In this document: positions 15,807 through 25,978 of the stretch, one piece after another | Position numbering within the stretch: the stretch's first letter is position 1 | Layout of the letters: every line of letters starts with the position of its first letter | The notes under the pieces: generated by a model | Told to the model about the DNA's origin: nothing | The model's database searches: none | The model's input: only the letters and a program-made list of their open reading frames with translations | From: Janthinobacterium lividum PAMC 25724 | GTDB lineage: Bacteria > Pseudomonadota > Gammaproteobacteria > Burkholderiales > Burkholderiaceae_D | Length of the DNA stretch: 64,000 nt | Assembly: GCA_000242815.2 (NCBI GenBank) | Contig: AHHB01000037.1 | Coordinates: 372,001-436,000, forward strand | Direction: 5' to 3' | Program-made: the position numbers and the translations under genes

Positions 15807-18800
15807 TTAGTGCGCATCCTTAGAAAGCGTGACGGCTGGCGAGCCAGGCGTCGCCGGCGTGGCTGGCGCATCGTGCTTCGAGAAGAAGCCGCGCACCAGC
15901 ACGAAGAACACCGGCACGAAGAAGATACCGAGGAAGGTGGCCGTCAGCATGCCGCCCAGCACGCCGATACCGATGGCGTTCTGGCTGCCGGAACCGGCGC
16001 CGCTGGAAATGGCCAGTGGCAATACGCCCAGACCGAAAGCAATCGAGGTCATCAGAATCGGCCGCAGACGCAGACGCACCGCATGCAAGGTCGCGTCCAG
16101 CAGCGACATGCCCGATTCCTGCATTTCCTTGGCAAACTCGACGATCAGAATCGCGTTCTTCGCCGACAGGCCCACCACCGTGAGCAAGCCCACTTGGAAG
16201 TACACATCATTCGACAAGCCAAACATCCACGTGCCCAGCACGGCGCCGATCACACCCAGCGGCACCACCAGCAGCACGGAGAACGGGATCGACCAGCTTT
16301 CATACAGCGCAGCCAGGCACAGGAAGACGATCAGCAAGGACAGCGCATACAGCTGCGGCGTCTGCGAACCGGATTCACGCTCTTCCAGCGACACGCCGGT
16401 CCAGCTGAAACCTATGCCCGGCGGCAACTGCGCCACCATCGCTTCCATCGCATTCATGGCCGCACCCGTGCTCTGGCCCGGCGCCGGCGTACCCAGGATC
16501 TCTACCGACGGCAAGCCGTTGTAGCGTTCCAGGCGTGGCGAGGCATAAATCCACTTGCCAGTGGCAAAGGCCGAGAAAGGCACCATCTGGCCAGCGCTAT
16601 TGCGCACGAACCACTTGTTCAAGTCTTCCGGCAGCATGCGCGATTCGGCATTGCCCTGCATGAACACTTTCTTCACGCGACCACGGTCGAGGAAGTCGTT
16701 GACATAGGAACTACCCCAGCCCACGCTCAGCACGCGGTTGATTTCCGAGATCTGCAAGCCCAGCGCGGTAGCTTTCTGCTGGTCGATATCGATCTTGTAC
16801 TGCGGCGTATCTTCCTGGCCGTTCGGGCGCACGCCGACCATGGCCGGGTTTTTCGACGCCATACCCAGCAACTGATTACGCGCGGCCATCAAGGCGTCAT
16901 GGCCGACACCGCCAACATCTTGCAACTGCATGTCGAAACCGGTGGCGTTACCCAGTTCCAGCACGGCAGGCGGTGCAAACGTAAACACCATCGCATCCTT
17001 GATCTGCAATAACTTGCCCATGGCGCGACCGGCCACGGCCGGCGCTTTTTGCGCCACGTCCTTGCGCAGCGCCCAGTCTTTCAGGCGCACGAAGGCGATA
17101 CCCGTGTTCTGACCGTTACCGCCGAAGCTGAAACCGGCGACGGCAAACACGGAAGCGACGTTGTCTTTCTCGCTGTTCATGAAGTGCTCTTCGACTTGCT
17201 CGATCACTTTCAGGGTGCGCTCTTGCGTGGCGCCAGTCGGCAATTGAATCTGCGTAAACAAGATGCCCTGGTCTTCTTCCGGCAAGAACGATGTCGGCAA
17301 GCGCATGAAGAGCAATACCAGGCCTGCCAGCAGTATCACGTACAGCAACATCGAACGGCCACGGTGGCGTATCATGCTGCCGACCCAGCCCTGGTAGGTG
17401 TTGCTGCTGCTGTCGAAGCTACGGTTGAACCAACCAAAGAAACCCTTGTTGGTGGCGTGATGGCCCTTCTCGACCGGTTTGAGCAAGGTCGCGCACAAGG
17501 CTGGCGTAAATACCAGCGCGACAACCACGGAGAGCACCATCGACGAGACGATGGTGATCGAGAACTGGCGGTAAATCACGCCCGTCGAACCGCCAAAGAA
17601 GGCCATCGGCACGAACACGGCCGACAGTACCATGGCGATACCGACCAGCGCGCCGGTGATCTGCGTCATGGACTTGCGCGTCGCTTCCAGCGGCGACAAG
17701 CCCTCTTCGCTCATCACGCGCTCGACGTTTTCCACCACCACGATGGCATCATCGACCAGCAAACCAATGGCCAGCACCATGGCAAACATGGTGAGCGTAT
17801 TGATCGAATAGCCAAACGCGTTCAGGATGCCGAAGGTACCGAGCAACACGACCGGCACGGCCATGGTCGGGATCAGCGTGGCGCGGAAGTTTTGCAGGAA
17901 CAGATACATCACCAAAAATACCAGGATGACCGCTTCGACCAGGGTTTTGACCACTTCTTCGATCGACAGTTTCACGAACGGTGTCGTATCGAACGCCACC
18001 TGGTAGCTCATGCCTTCGGGGAATTGCTGGCTCAGCTTGCCCAGCATGGCTTTCGCCGCATTCGCCGTATCGAGCGCATTCGCGCCCGTCGCCAGCTTGA
18101 TCGCCACGCCGGTGGCCGCATTGCCGTTGTAGCGGGCCACGGTGTTGTAGTTCTCGCGCCCCAGTTCCATGCTGGCCACGTCCTTCAGGTAGACCATGGC
18201 ACCGTTGGTAGTGGTTTTGAGCAAGATGGCACCGAACTGCTCGGCCGTTTGCAAGCGGCTTTGCGCCGATACGGTGGCGTTCAACTGCTGGCCCTTGACA
18301 GACGGCGTGCCGCCCAGTTCGCCGGCCGACACTTCCGCATTCTGCGCCTGCACGGCCGTAATCACATCGGCCGGGGTCAGGTTGAAGCTTTGCAGCTTGG
18401 CCGGATCGAGCCAGATGCGCATGGCGTACTGCGAACCGAACAGTGTTACATCGCCCACGCCAGCCACACGGCTGAGCGGATCGACGACGTTGGCGGCCAC
18501 ATAGTCGCTCAAGTCGGTCTGGTCCATCTTGCCGTTTTCAGAAATGAAGCCGAACACCATCAGGAAGTTCTTCGTCGCTTTCGACACGACCAGGCCTTGC
18601 TGCGTGACAGCGGTCGGCAGCAGTGGCGTCGCCAGTTGCAGCTTGTTCTGTACCTGCACTTGGGCAATGTCCGGGTTGGTGCCGCTGATGAACGTCAGCG
18701 TGATGCTGATGCCGCCAGTGGCATCGCTCGACGAGGCAATGTAGCGCAAGCCGTCGATACCCTTCATCTTTTGTTCGATGACCTGGGTCACCGCATCTTC

Positions 18801-18971
18801 CACCGTCTTGGCGGAAGCGCCAGGGTAGGAGCCGCTGATCGAAATCGACGGCGGCGCGATGCTCGGATACTGCGCGATCGGCAGGCTGAGGATCGAAATC
18901 ACGCCGGCAAGCATGATGACGATGGCGATCACCCATGCAAAAATCGGGCGATCAATGAAAAAACGGGCCAT
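15807..18971 (-). CDS. RND multidrug efflux pump, HAE-1 (AcrB/MexB) family
   Basis: At 1054 residues this has the standard length of an AcrB-type inner-membrane drug/proton antiporter. It begins [17 protein letters not shown], the family's first helix. The proton-relay aspartates are present in [18 protein letters not shown] (helix 4). Large periplasmic loops follow helices 1 and 7, and helices 8-12 end near residue 1040. It lies 15 bases after the adaptor gene and directly before the outer-membrane factor, forming a complete tripartite pump operon. Substrates are not predictable in detail; the family exports hydrophobic and amphiphilic drugs, dyes and detergents. Confidence 0.96.
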   Translation of the reverse strand: MARFFIDRPIFAWVIAIVIMLAGVISILSLPIAQYPSIAPPSISISGSYPGASAKTVEDAVTQVIEQKMKGIDGLRYIASSSDATGGISITLTFISGTNPDIAQVQVQNKLQLATPLLPTAVTQQGLVVSKATKNFLMVFGFISENGKMDQTDLSDYVAANVVDPLSRVAGVGDVTLFGSQYAMRIWLDPAKLQSFNLTPADVITAVQAQNAEVSAGELGGTPSVKGQQLNATVSAQSRLQTAEQFGAILLKTTTNGAMVYLKDVASMELGRENYNTVARYNGNAATGVAIKLATGANALDTANAAKAMLGKLSQQFPEGMSYQVAFDTTPFVKLSIEEVVKTLVEAVILVFLVMYLFLQNFRATLIPTMAVPVVLLGTFGILNAFGYSINTLTMFAMVLAIGLLVDDAIVVVENVERVMSEEGLSPLEATRKSMTQITGALVGIAMVLSAVFVPMAFFGGSTGVIYRQFSITIVSSMVLSVVVALVFTPALCATLLKPVEKGHHATNKGFFGWFNRSFDSSSNTYQGWVGSMIRHRGRSMLLYVILLAGLVLLFMRLPTSFLPEEDQGILFTQIQLPTGATQERTLKVIEQVEEHFMNSEKDNVASVFAVAGFSFGGNGQNTGIAFVRLKDWALRKDVAQKAPAVAGRAMGKLLQIKDAMVFTFAPPAVLELGNATGFDMQLQDVGGVGHDALMAARNQLLGMASKNPAMVGVRPNGQEDTPQYKIDIDQQKATALGLQISEINRVLSVGWGSSYVNDFLDRGRVKKVFMQGNAESRMLPEDLNKWFVRNSAGQMVPFSAFATGKWIYASPRLERYNGLPSVEILGTPAPGQSTGAAMNAMEAMVAQLPPGIGFSWTGVSLEERESGSQTPQLYALSLLIVFLCLAALYESWSIPFSVLLVVPLGVIGAVLGTWMFGLSNDVYFQVGLLTVVGLSAKNAILIVEFAKEMQESGMSLLDATLHAVRLRLRPILMTSIAFGLGVLPLAISSGAGSGSQNAIGIGVLGGMLTATFLGIFFVPVFFVLVRGFFSKHDAPATPATPGSPAVTLSKDAH

Positions 18972-18986
18972 TGATATTCTCCTCGA

Positions 18987-20198
18987 TTAGTGGGCGCTGG
19001 CAGCCGATGCGGCGGCAGAAGCGGCAGCGGGCGCAGGAGCAGCTTCAGCCTTGGCCGGCACGGCAACGGCCGGGGCACCTGGCTTGACTTTTTGCAAGCC
19101 CTCCACGATCACGCGGTCGCCCGCAGCCAGGCCGGATGTCACGAGCCAGTCGTTGCCGACCGTGCCGCTGGTGGTCAGCACGCGTTGCTCGACCTTGTTT
19201 TCCTTGTTCAGTATCAAGGCCGTTGCCTGGCCCTTCTGGTTGCGCGTCACGCCCACTTGCGGCACGGTGATGGCTTTTTCATCCACGCCTGTTTCCAGCC
19301 GCGCACGCACGTACATGCCTGGCAGTAATTCACCTTTCGGGTTCGGGAACAGCGCGCGCAAGATCACGTTGCCGGTACTCGGATCGACTGTCACGCCGGA
19401 GAACTGCAGCTTACCCGCTTCGCTGTACTTGCTGCCGTCGGGCAGGATCAGGTCGACCTTGGCCTGGCCTTCACCCACTTTTTTCAGCGAACCGTCCGCC
19501 ATCTGGCGTTTCAGGCGCAGCAGGTCGGTACTCGACTGGGTCACGTCGACATAGATCGGGTCGAGCTGCTGCACGCTCGTCAGCGCTTCGGCCTGGCCCG
19601 CCGTCACCAGCGCGCCAGCTGTCACGCTCGAGCGGCTGGTGCGGCCGCTGATCGGCGCCGTCACGGTGCTGTATTTCAGATTGATATTCGCCAATTCCAG
19701 CGCTGCGGTGGCGGACTCGACATCTGCCTTGGCTTGTTCGAACGCGGCGACAGCGTCATCGTATTCCTGGCGGCTCACGCCTTCGATGGCAACCAATTCC
19801 TTGTAGCGTGCCGCTTTCGGGCCGGCCGTCAGCAGGTTGGCCTTGGCTTTCGACAGCGCGGCCTTGGACGAATTGGCAGCGGCCTGATAGGTGGCGGAAT
19901 CGATCTGGTACAGCGCCGCGCCGGCTTTCACATCGCTACCCTCGACAAACAGGCGCTTCTGGATCAAACCGCCAACTTGCGGGCGCACGTCGGCGACCTG
20001 GTAGGCGTTCGTGCGGCCCGGCAATTCGGCACTCATCGGCAACGCGGCCGGATTCACGGTAAACACGACCACCTGTGGCGCTTGCTGCGCGCGAGGTGCT
20101 TCCTGTTTTTTACTGCAGCCGGCCATCACTACAGTGGCGCACAAAACAGCAATAGCGCCGCTCGTACGCGGCGACGTCAAGAAAAAGGTTGGTTGCAT
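18987..20198 (-). CDS. RND efflux periplasmic adaptor lipoprotein (AcrA/MexA family)
   Basis: The 403-residue protein has a lipoprotein signal ending in VMAGC. The usual membrane-fusion layout follows: a lipoyl half-motif (EVADVRPQVGG-like, here YQVADVRPQVGGLIQKRLFV), an alpha-helical hairpin (about 110-180), the second lipoyl half (LKYSTVTAPISGRTSRSSV) and beta-barrel and membrane-proximal domains. The C-terminus is an Ala/Pro-rich tail. It links the inner-membrane pump to the outer-membrane factor. It is the first gene of the operon; the promoter and palindromic operator lie 69-110 bases upstream. Confidence 0.95.
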   Translation of the reverse strand: MQPTFFLTSPRTSGAIAVLCATVVMAGCSKKQEAPRAQQAPQVVVFTVNPAALPMSAELPGRTNAYQVADVRPQVGGLIQKRLFVEGSDVKAGAALYQIDSATYQAAANSSKAALSKAKANLLTAGPKAARYKELVAIEGVSRQEYDDAVAAFEQAKADVESATAALELANINLKYSTVTAPISGRTSRSSVTAGALVTAGQAEALTSVQQLDPIYVDVTQSSTDLLRLKRQMADGSLKKVGEGQAKVDLILPDGSKYSEAGKLQFSGVTVDPSTGNVILRALFPNPKGELLPGMYVRARLETGVDEKAITVPQVGVTRNQKGQATALILNKENKVEQRVLTTSGTVGNDWLVTSGLAAGDRVIVEGLQKVKPGAPAVAVPAKAEAAPAPAAASAAASAASAH

Positions 20199-20504
20199 CT
20201 TGGACTTTCTGAAAAAGAAGCTGGCTAGTGTCGTTAGAAATGAGGAAATTTATTAACGCAGATCAAAGAATGAACGATCATTCTAAAATCGTCAAGTGTC
20301 GTTACAATTGAAACATAGTAACTTTCAAGCGGATTAAATTATCAATTTATAAACAAAATAAGGACAGCAACAGCGGCGGCAGGCCGGCAAAGTGGCGCCG
20401 GGACCTAGCCGCAGTGGTAAAACGGTAGAGCGGGAAAGGTATATTGAGCAACGACTTTAGCAGGCTCAAGATTTCTTTGCTGAACTGAGCGACAAGGATG
20501 CGAT
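20199..20504. other. Intergenic region with efflux-operon promoter
   Basis: Besides the promoter/operator listed separately, this AT-rich stretch contains no gene I can support. Its right part (from about 20340) presumably carries the upstream region of the small plus-strand gene at 20505. Confidence 0.5.
20267..20307 (-). promoter_or_regulatory. Efflux operon promoter with TetR-type palindromic operator
   Basis: AGAATGAACGATCATTCT (20267-20284) is a perfect 7-4-7 palindrome. On the minus strand TTGTAA (20302-20307) and TAGAAT (20280-20285), separated by 16 bases, make a good -35/-10 pair. The -10 lies inside the palindrome, so a repressor bound there would block RNA polymerase. The TetR protein encoded at the end of the operon is the obvious candidate. 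Confidence 0.7.
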
Positions 20505-20675
20505 ATGGGGGCGCAACACGGGGCGCAATACAGGGCACAAGCGGCCTGGACGCGCGCCCTCGCCGAGCTCAATGGGCGTCGCCGGCTTCGCCTGCTGCTC
20601 GCTGCGCTGTCCGAACTGGAACGGCAAAACCAGGCGCATGGCAATCACCGGTGCCGCTTGCGTATGCTGCAATAA
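20505..20675 (+). CDS. Small hypothetical protein, 56 residues
   Basis: An AAGGA six bases before the ATG gives a well-formed start. The frame encodes MGAQHGAQYRAQAAWTRALA and continues as one amphipathic, Arg/Leu/Ala-rich helix to a TAA. A hairpin follows four bases after the stop. The composition fits a small helical, perhaps nucleic-acid- or membrane-associated, protein. I recognise no family, and its reality rests on the start signal and the hairpin. Confidence 0.45.
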   Translation: MGAQHGAQYRAQAAWTRALAELNGRRRLRLLLAALSELERQNQAHGNHRCRLRMLQ

Positions 20676-20679
20676 CGGG

Positions 20680-20699
20680 GCGTGCCGCTAGTGGCACGC
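20680..20699. terminator. Hairpin between convergent genes
   Basis: GCGTGCC and GGCACGC form a seven-base stem with a six-base loop, lying between the small plus-strand gene and the minus-strand LplT-PlsC gene. No strong T-run is seen on either side. Confidence 0.45.
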
Positions 20700-20707
20700 A
20701 ATGACGT

Positions 20708-22594
20708 TCATTTCCACTTGCCGCGCAATTCCTGCACCTTTTGTTGCAGCAACTCCGGCGTGGCGGCCTCGGGTGCCACCGGCATGCCCACGGCCAGCGA
20801 CAAACGCGAACGCAAGCCAGCCTTGAAGGCGCGCTCGAACAGGTGGCCGTTGCGATGGCTCAACAGATGGCCCCACAAGCCGCGCAGCGCCAGCGGAATC
20901 ACGGGCACCTTGCTGCGCTCGACGATTTTGGCGATACCGCCCTTGAATTCGCTGATCTGGCCCGTGCGCGTCAGCTTGCCTTCAGGGAAGATACACACCA
21001 ATTCCCCCTCGTGCAGCGCTTGCGCAATATCGATGAAGGCCCTTTCCATCAGGAAAGGATCTTCCTTGGCTGGCGCAATGGGGATGGCCTTGGCCGTGCG
21101 GAAAATCCAGCCCATCAGCGGCATCTTGAAGATGCGGTGGTCCATGACGAAACGGATGGGGCGAGGACTGGCCGCCATGATGACGATGGCGTCCACATAG
21201 CTGACATGGTTGCACACCAGCACCGCTGCGCCTTCCGCAGGGATACGCTCGGCATCGACGACATTCACCCGATGCACGGTCTGGATGAGTATCCACGCCA
21301 GGAAACGCATGAGAAATTCCGGCACCAGCGAAAAGATATAGACCGCCACCAGCGCATTGAGAATCGCCGTGACAAGGAACAGCTGCGGTATGCTAAAGCC
21401 CTGCCCCAGCAGTACGATGGCCACGCCAGCGGCCGCCACCATGAACAGGGCATTCAAGATATTCATGCCGGCAATGGTGCGCGAAATGTGTTTCGGGTCG
21501 CAGCGCGTCTGGATCAGGGCGAACAGGGGCACGATGAAGAAACCGCCGAACACGCCGATCATGACGATGTCGAGCAAGATACGCGGCACGCCCGCCTGGC
21601 TCACAAACGCCAGCGCGTCGACTACTTGCGTATTTGCATAGGCATTGCTGGCGAAATACAGGTCGATGCCGAACAGCGACAGGCCGATGGAACCAAACGG
21701 CACCAGACCGATCTCGATCTTGTGGCCGGACAGGCGCTCGCACAGCAGGGAACCGGTGCCGATGCCGATGGAAAACACCGTCAGCAGCAGTACGAACACG
21801 CTATGGTCGCCATGCAGGAAATCCTTGGCATATACGGGGAACTGGGCCAGGATCAGGGCGCCATAAAACCAGAACCAGGAATTGCCCAGCATGGCGAGGA
21901 AGACGGGGCGGTTCTTGCGTGAAAAATTCAGGTTGCGCCACGATTCGGCGACAAAGTTCAGACTCACCTTCAAGTCCGGCTCGGGCGCAGGCGTGCGCGG
22001 CACGCGATAGCTGGCGAGCAGGCCGAAGACGGCCACGGCAATCGTGGCGCCGGCCACCAGTTCCACGCCCAACGGCTTGTGCACAATCAAGACGGCGCCC
22101 AGGATTTCACCCAATAGAATGCCGACGAAGGTGCCCATCTCGATCAGGCCATTGCCGCCGACCAATTCCTCGCGTTTTAGCTGCTGCGGCAGATAGGCAT
22201 ACTTGACGGGGCCAAACAGGGTCGAATGCACGCCCATGCCCACCACGGCGGCCACCAGCAGCCACAGCGTATGCGTCATCCAGCCGACGGCGGCCACCGC
22301 CATGATCGCCAGTTCCATCCATTTGACGAAACGCGCCAGGCCCGCCTTTTCGAATTTGTCGGCCAACTGGCCGGCCGTGGCCGAGAACACGACATAGGGC
22401 AGGATGAACAGGCCAGGAATCAGGTTGGTAATGGTGGACGGGTCTAGCGTGGTCCAGCTCAGTGCATCGTAGGCAAGGATCACCATCAGGGCCGTCTTGA
22501 ACAGATTGTCGTTGAAGGCGCCAAAGAACTGGGTCCAGAAGAAGGGCCCGAAACGGCGCTGCGACAATAAGGAAAACTGGCTGCTTTGACTCAT
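20708..22594 (-). CDS. LplT-like MFS flippase fused to PlsC-type acyltransferase
   Basis: The 628-residue protein has two parts. Residues 1-425 form a twelve-helix MFS transporter resembling the lysophospholipid flippase LplT (SQRRFGPFFWTQFFGAFNDN at the N-terminus). Residues 430-628 form a 1-acyl-glycerol-3-phosphate acyltransferase-type domain with the catalytic NHVSYVD (HxxxxD, about residue 460) and the FPEGKLTRTG motif (about 533). The pairing suggests that lysophospholipids are moved across the inner membrane and re-acylated, as by LplT-Aas in enterobacteria. The acyl-ACP synthetase domain of Aas is missing, so the acyl donor must come from elsewhere. Confidence 0.92.
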   Translation of the reverse strand: MSQSSQFSLLSQRRFGPFFWTQFFGAFNDNLFKTALMVILAYDALSWTTLDPSTITNLIPGLFILPYVVFSATAGQLADKFEKAGLARFVKWMELAIMAVAAVGWMTHTLWLLVAAVVGMGVHSTLFGPVKYAYLPQQLKREELVGGNGLIEMGTFVGILLGEILGAVLIVHKPLGVELVAGATIAVAVFGLLASYRVPRTPAPEPDLKVSLNFVAESWRNLNFSRKNRPVFLAMLGNSWFWFYGALILAQFPVYAKDFLHGDHSVFVLLLTVFSIGIGTGSLLCERLSGHKIEIGLVPFGSIGLSLFGIDLYFASNAYANTQVVDALAFVSQAGVPRILLDIVMIGVFGGFFIVPLFALIQTRCDPKHISRTIAGMNILNALFMVAAAGVAIVLLGQGFSIPQLFLVTAILNALVAVYIFSLVPEFLMRFLAWILIQTVHRVNVVDAERIPAEGAAVLVCNHVSYVDAIVIMAASPRPIRFVMDHRIFKMPLMGWIFRTAKAIPIAPAKEDPFLMERAFIDIAQALHEGELVCIFPEGKLTRTGQISEFKGGIAKIVERSKVPVIPLALRGLWGHLLSHRNGHLFERAFKAGLRSRLSLAVGMPVAPEAATPELLQQKVQELRGKWK

Positions 22595-22971
22595 GGCATG
22601 GGAGGAGGCGGGCTGAAGGAATCGCTAAAATACAGCACTATCCTGTGCACGACAATGTGAATGTCGTCCTCTTGCCCGGCGTCAATACAAAAAGTACGCC
22701 GCGGCCAATGCCAGTGATGCAGCCAAGCAGGGCTAGACACTTGCCTTGGTCCGACCAAAATCGCCGGTCTCAGGGCAATAAAACACCGCACTCGTAACGT
22801 GGGGCCTGGCGTTTGCTATCGCAGATCAAGAATGAACAGCCGCCCGCGCGATAGCATGACGCGCCAGATCGACGTCGTCACGGTCGACTCCATCGTGCGC
22901 TTCATGCGCCAGCGCGAAGCGTCGGTGCAGGAAATCGTGGTGCAGGGGAATGAAGGAACTTGCTGCACGAA
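22595..22971. other. Gene-free stretch upstream of the LplT-PlsC gene
   Basis: It separates the start of the LplT-PlsC gene from the end of the ABC operon. A plus-strand frame from 22832 (MNSRPRDSMTRQ...) is open but continues antisense through the ABC gene and its hairpin, so I do not accept it as a gene. Confidence 0.45.
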
Positions 22972-22996
22972 CGAGGTGGCCGGGATGGCCACCTCG
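22972..22996 (-). terminator. Hairpin after the ABC transporter operon
   Basis: CGAGGTGGCC and GGCCACCTCG form a perfect ten-base stem with a five-base loop, starting seven bases beyond the ATPase stop codon. A clear T-run is lacking. Confidence 0.55.
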
Positions 22997-23002
22997 GCAC
23001 CG

Positions 23003-24076
23003 TTAAAACACCCAGAGCTTATCGGCTGGCATGTGCAGCCAGTACTTGCCCGCTTCGAGCTTGTGGCGCGAATACGCGCGCAGGCTGATGTTCTCGGCAC
23101 CAGCGCGCTCGAACAGGCATTCCCAGCGGTCGCCCAGATACATGCAGGTCAGCAGCGGCAACTCGATGGCGTTGTCCACCTGCGTGGCGCTGATCTTCAC
23201 CTCTTCGACGCGGATCATGGTGGTGACGTCCGTGCCGACATTGGCGCCACGCGCCACGCCCTGCATGGCGGCGCCATCGATCAGCAGGCCCACGGCACTG
23301 CCATTACGCTGCAGCACCTTGCCGGGCAGGCGGTTGTTACTGCCCATGAATTCGGCCGTAAACAGGGTGTCGGGCGTTTCATACATGCTTTGCGGCGTGC
23401 CCTGCTGCTCGATCCTGCCGTTATTGAGCAGCAAGATACGGTCGGAAATGGCCATCGCCTCGCCCTGGTCATGCGTCACCATCAGGGCTGACAGGCCCAG
23501 GCGCACGATCAGTTCGCGCAGGAAGGCGCGCGCTTCCTCGCGCAACTTGGCGTCCAGGTTCGACAGCGGTTCGTCGAGCAGGATCACGGGTGGGTTGTAC
23601 ACCAGCGCTCGAGCGATTGCCACGCGCTGCTGTTGGCCACCGGACAGCTGATGCGGATAGCGTTCGCCCAAATGACCGAGACCCAGCTGCGTCAGTACTT
23701 CCTTGATGCGCGCGGCGATTTCCGTGCTGCCCATCTTGCGCAATTTGAGCCCATAGGCGACGTTGTCGAACACGGTCTTGTGCGGCCACAGCGCGTACGA
23801 CTGGAACACCAGGCCCAGGTTGCGATGCTCGGCCGGCATCTCGAAGTGTTTCGCGCCATCGTAGACATTGCGCTCGCCGATCTCGATGGTGCCCGCCTTC
23901 GGGCTTTCCAGCCCGGCGACGGCGCGCAGCAAGGTCGTCTTGCCACTCCCCGAAGGCCCCAGCAAGGCGACCACTTCGCCTTTTTTCAGGTGCATGGAGA
24001 CACCCTTCAGTATCTGGTTGGCCGCAGCGCCAGTGCCGTAGTCCAGGTACAACTCATTGACGGTCAATTCATTCAT
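23003..24076 (-). CDS. ABC transporter ATP-binding protein (FbpC/PotA-like)
   Basis: The 357-residue ATPase has Walker A GPSGSGKT near residue 40, the Q-loop in VFQSYALWPH, signature LSGGQQQR, Walker B LLDEPLSNLDAKLRE and the switch His in VTHDQGEA. A C-terminal TOBE-type regulatory domain (about 240-357) follows, as in the FbpC, PotA and CysA groups. It energises the permease encoded just upstream (33-base gap) and closes the porin-TctC-ABC operon. The sequence does not distinguish a ferric-iron importer from a phosphonate, polyamine or organic-acid importer of the same class. Confidence 0.92.
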   Translation of the reverse strand: MNELTVNELYLDYGTGAAANQILKGVSMHLKKGEVVALLGPSGSGKTTLLRAVAGLESPKAGTIEIGERNVYDGAKHFEMPAEHRNLGLVFQSYALWPHKTVFDNVAYGLKLRKMGSTEIAARIKEVLTQLGLGHLGERYPHQLSGGQQQRVAIARALVYNPPVILLDEPLSNLDAKLREEARAFLRELIVRLGLSALMVTHDQGEAMAISDRILLLNNGRIEQQGTPQSMYETPDTLFTAEFMGSNNRLPGKVLQRNGSAVGLLIDGAAMQGVARGANVGTDVTTMIRVEEVKISATQVDNAIELPLLTCMYLGDRWECLFERAGAENISLRAYSRHKLEAGKYWLHMPADKLWVF

Positions 24077-24109
24077 GATGTGGTCTCAGTCTATTTTTAG
24101 TTATGCAGC

Positions 24110-25900
24110 TCAGTTATGCAACTTCACGCCAAAGCGCAGCGCGATGCCCAGGCCGATGGCCACCAGGGTGATATTGATGAAGGACAGCGCCGCCACCAGG
24201 TCGGTCGAGCCGCCAGCCCACAGCGATACCAACATGGCGCCGATCACTTCCGTACCCGGCGAAAGCAGGTACACGCCGGTCGAATATTCACGCTCGAAGA
24301 TCAGGAAGACCATCAGCCAGGCGCCCAGCAAGCCGTATTTGATCAGCGGCAAGGTCACGTCGCGCGTCACCTGGCCGCGGCTGGCGCCGACGGCGCGCGC
24401 CGCCTCTTCCAGCTCCGGTCCCACTTGCAGCAGCGCGGTAGAAATGAGGCGCATGCCGTACGCCATCCATACCACCGAATACGCCAGCCACAGGGCGAAG
24501 ATGGTCGAGCGCACTTCGCGCAGCACGGGGATGACATGACCACTCAGCCATAGGGCCACGCTGTTGTCCATGCCCTTGAGCATGCCGTCAAGCCAGGCTG
24601 GCACGAACAGGAACACCCACAGGAACGACAGGCCGGCCAGCAGGCCCGGCACGGCGCGCGGCACCAGCACGCTGTAGTCGAGCAGGCGCGTGATGCCGTC
24701 CTGCTTGCGGTGCATGGCCAGCGCGATGAAGCTGTAGCAGCCCACGGCCAGGGCGCCGCCGACGACACCGATCAGGATGGTGTTGACGATGCCGCGCACC
24801 AGCGATGGCTGCTCAAAAATATCGCGGAAATGCTGCAGTGTCAGCACGTCGGCCAAGTGCACGCCTTCGCCCCAGTACTGCACGAAGGAGCGCAATACGA
24901 TACCCGTCAACGGCAAGATGATGGTGAAGATCAGCCAGCCGGCCAGCAAGGCAAAGGCCAGCCATTTCCAGCGACCCAGCGGCATGGCCTTGCTGCGCGC
25001 GCCCTTGCCCTTGATCGACACATACTTGTTGGCCGACTTGAGCAACCAGCGCTGTAGCATCACCAGCGGCATGGTCACCATCACCAGGCAGACGGCGACG
25101 GCGGCCATCAGATGGTAGGACGGCGTGCCCAGCTTGTTGGTCAGCTTGTACAGATAGGTCGGCAGCACCAGATGGCCTTCCGGATCACCGAGCACCAGCA
25201 CCAGGCCGAATACTTCAAAGCCAAGGAAGAACACCAGCACGCCCGCATATGCCAGCGCCGGCATGATCATCGGCAGCGACACATTGAGCATCACCTGGAT
25301 CGGCGAGGCGCCGGCCACGCGGGCCGCTTCTTCGACATCGGAACCGAGGCTTTTCAGCGCCGAGGAGGCGTACAAGTAGACGTGCGGCACATGCGTCAGA
25401 CCGGCGATGATGACGATGCTGGTGAACGAGTAAATATTCCAGGGCACGAAGCCGAGCAACTCCTTGGCCCAGGTCGAGTAAAAGCCTACCGGCCCCATCG
25501 AGACGACGTAGCCAAAGCCCATCACCATCGGCGAGACAAAAATGGGCACCAGCAGCATCGGCGCCACCCAGCCGCGGCCGGGCAAGTCGGTGCGCACCAT
25601 CAGAAAGGCCAGCATGCCGCCCAGCGGCACGGCGATGACGGTCAGGCCGAAGGCCAGCATCAGGCCATTCTTGAAGGCCATGGCAAAATCGGGATCATCG
25701 AAGATGAAACGGTAGGAATCAAAGCCCAATTCGCGCACGGGCATGAAAAACGGCGCGTTCAAAAAGCTCTGGTAAAAAATCAGGAACAGCGGGAGGAAAA
25801 TGGCGATCAGCGTGATCGTCACGACCACGCCGCGCGACCAGTTCAGGCGCGACAAGGGAGAGCGCGACCGTGCAGGCAGCGGCAAGATGGCAGTTTGCAT
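24110..25900 (-). CDS. ABC transporter permease with two fused modules (FbpB-like)
   Basis: The 596-residue protein has about twelve membrane helices in two repeated halves. Each half carries an EAA loop for the ATPase: EEAARVAGASPIQVMLNVSL in the first and EEAARAVGASRGQVTRDVTL in the second. This duplicated layout is typical of FbpB/AfuB-type permeases, which work with one periplasmic binding protein and an ATPase dimer. It lies between the binding-protein and ATPase genes on the same strand. Confidence 0.93.
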   Translation of the reverse strand: MQTAILPLPARSRSPLSRLNWSRGVVVTITLIAIFLPLFLIFYQSFLNAPFFMPVRELGFDSYRFIFDDPDFAMAFKNGLMLAFGLTVIAVPLGGMLAFLMVRTDLPGRGWVAPMLLVPIFVSPMVMGFGYVVSMGPVGFYSTWAKELLGFVPWNIYSFTSIVIIAGLTHVPHVYLYASSALKSLGSDVEEAARVAGASPIQVMLNVSLPMIMPALAYAGVLVFFLGFEVFGLVLVLGDPEGHLVLPTYLYKLTNKLGTPSYHLMAAVAVCLVMVTMPLVMLQRWLLKSANKYVSIKGKGARSKAMPLGRWKWLAFALLAGWLIFTIILPLTGIVLRSFVQYWGEGVHLADVLTLQHFRDIFEQPSLVRGIVNTILIGVVGGALAVGCYSFIALAMHRKQDGITRLLDYSVLVPRAVPGLLAGLSFLWVFLFVPAWLDGMLKGMDNSVALWLSGHVIPVLREVRSTIFALWLAYSVVWMAYGMRLISTALLQVGPELEEAARAVGASRGQVTRDVTLPLIKYGLLGAWLMVFLIFEREYSTGVYLLSPGTEVIGAMLVSLWAGGSTDLVAALSFINITLVAIGLGIALRFGVKLHN

Positions 25901-25978
25901 GATGAATCCAATGTATGAAGGGTGCGGCGTGCGCCCGCGAGCCAGGCTCGCGGGCGGCCAAGACGGCGTTGGCTATTC

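Noticed and set aside
17049-18974. 641-codon plus-strand frame antisense to the RND pump
   Set aside because: It is the high-G+C antisense shadow of the pump gene, which has full-length family motifs on the minus strand. Similar long antisense frames oppose TpsA, TctC/porin and CopA.
22832-23491. Plus-strand open frame starting MNSRPRDSMTRQ
   Set aside because: It continues through the ABC operon hairpin and antisense through the C-terminal part of the ATPase gene, where the opposite strand has an unmistakable protein.
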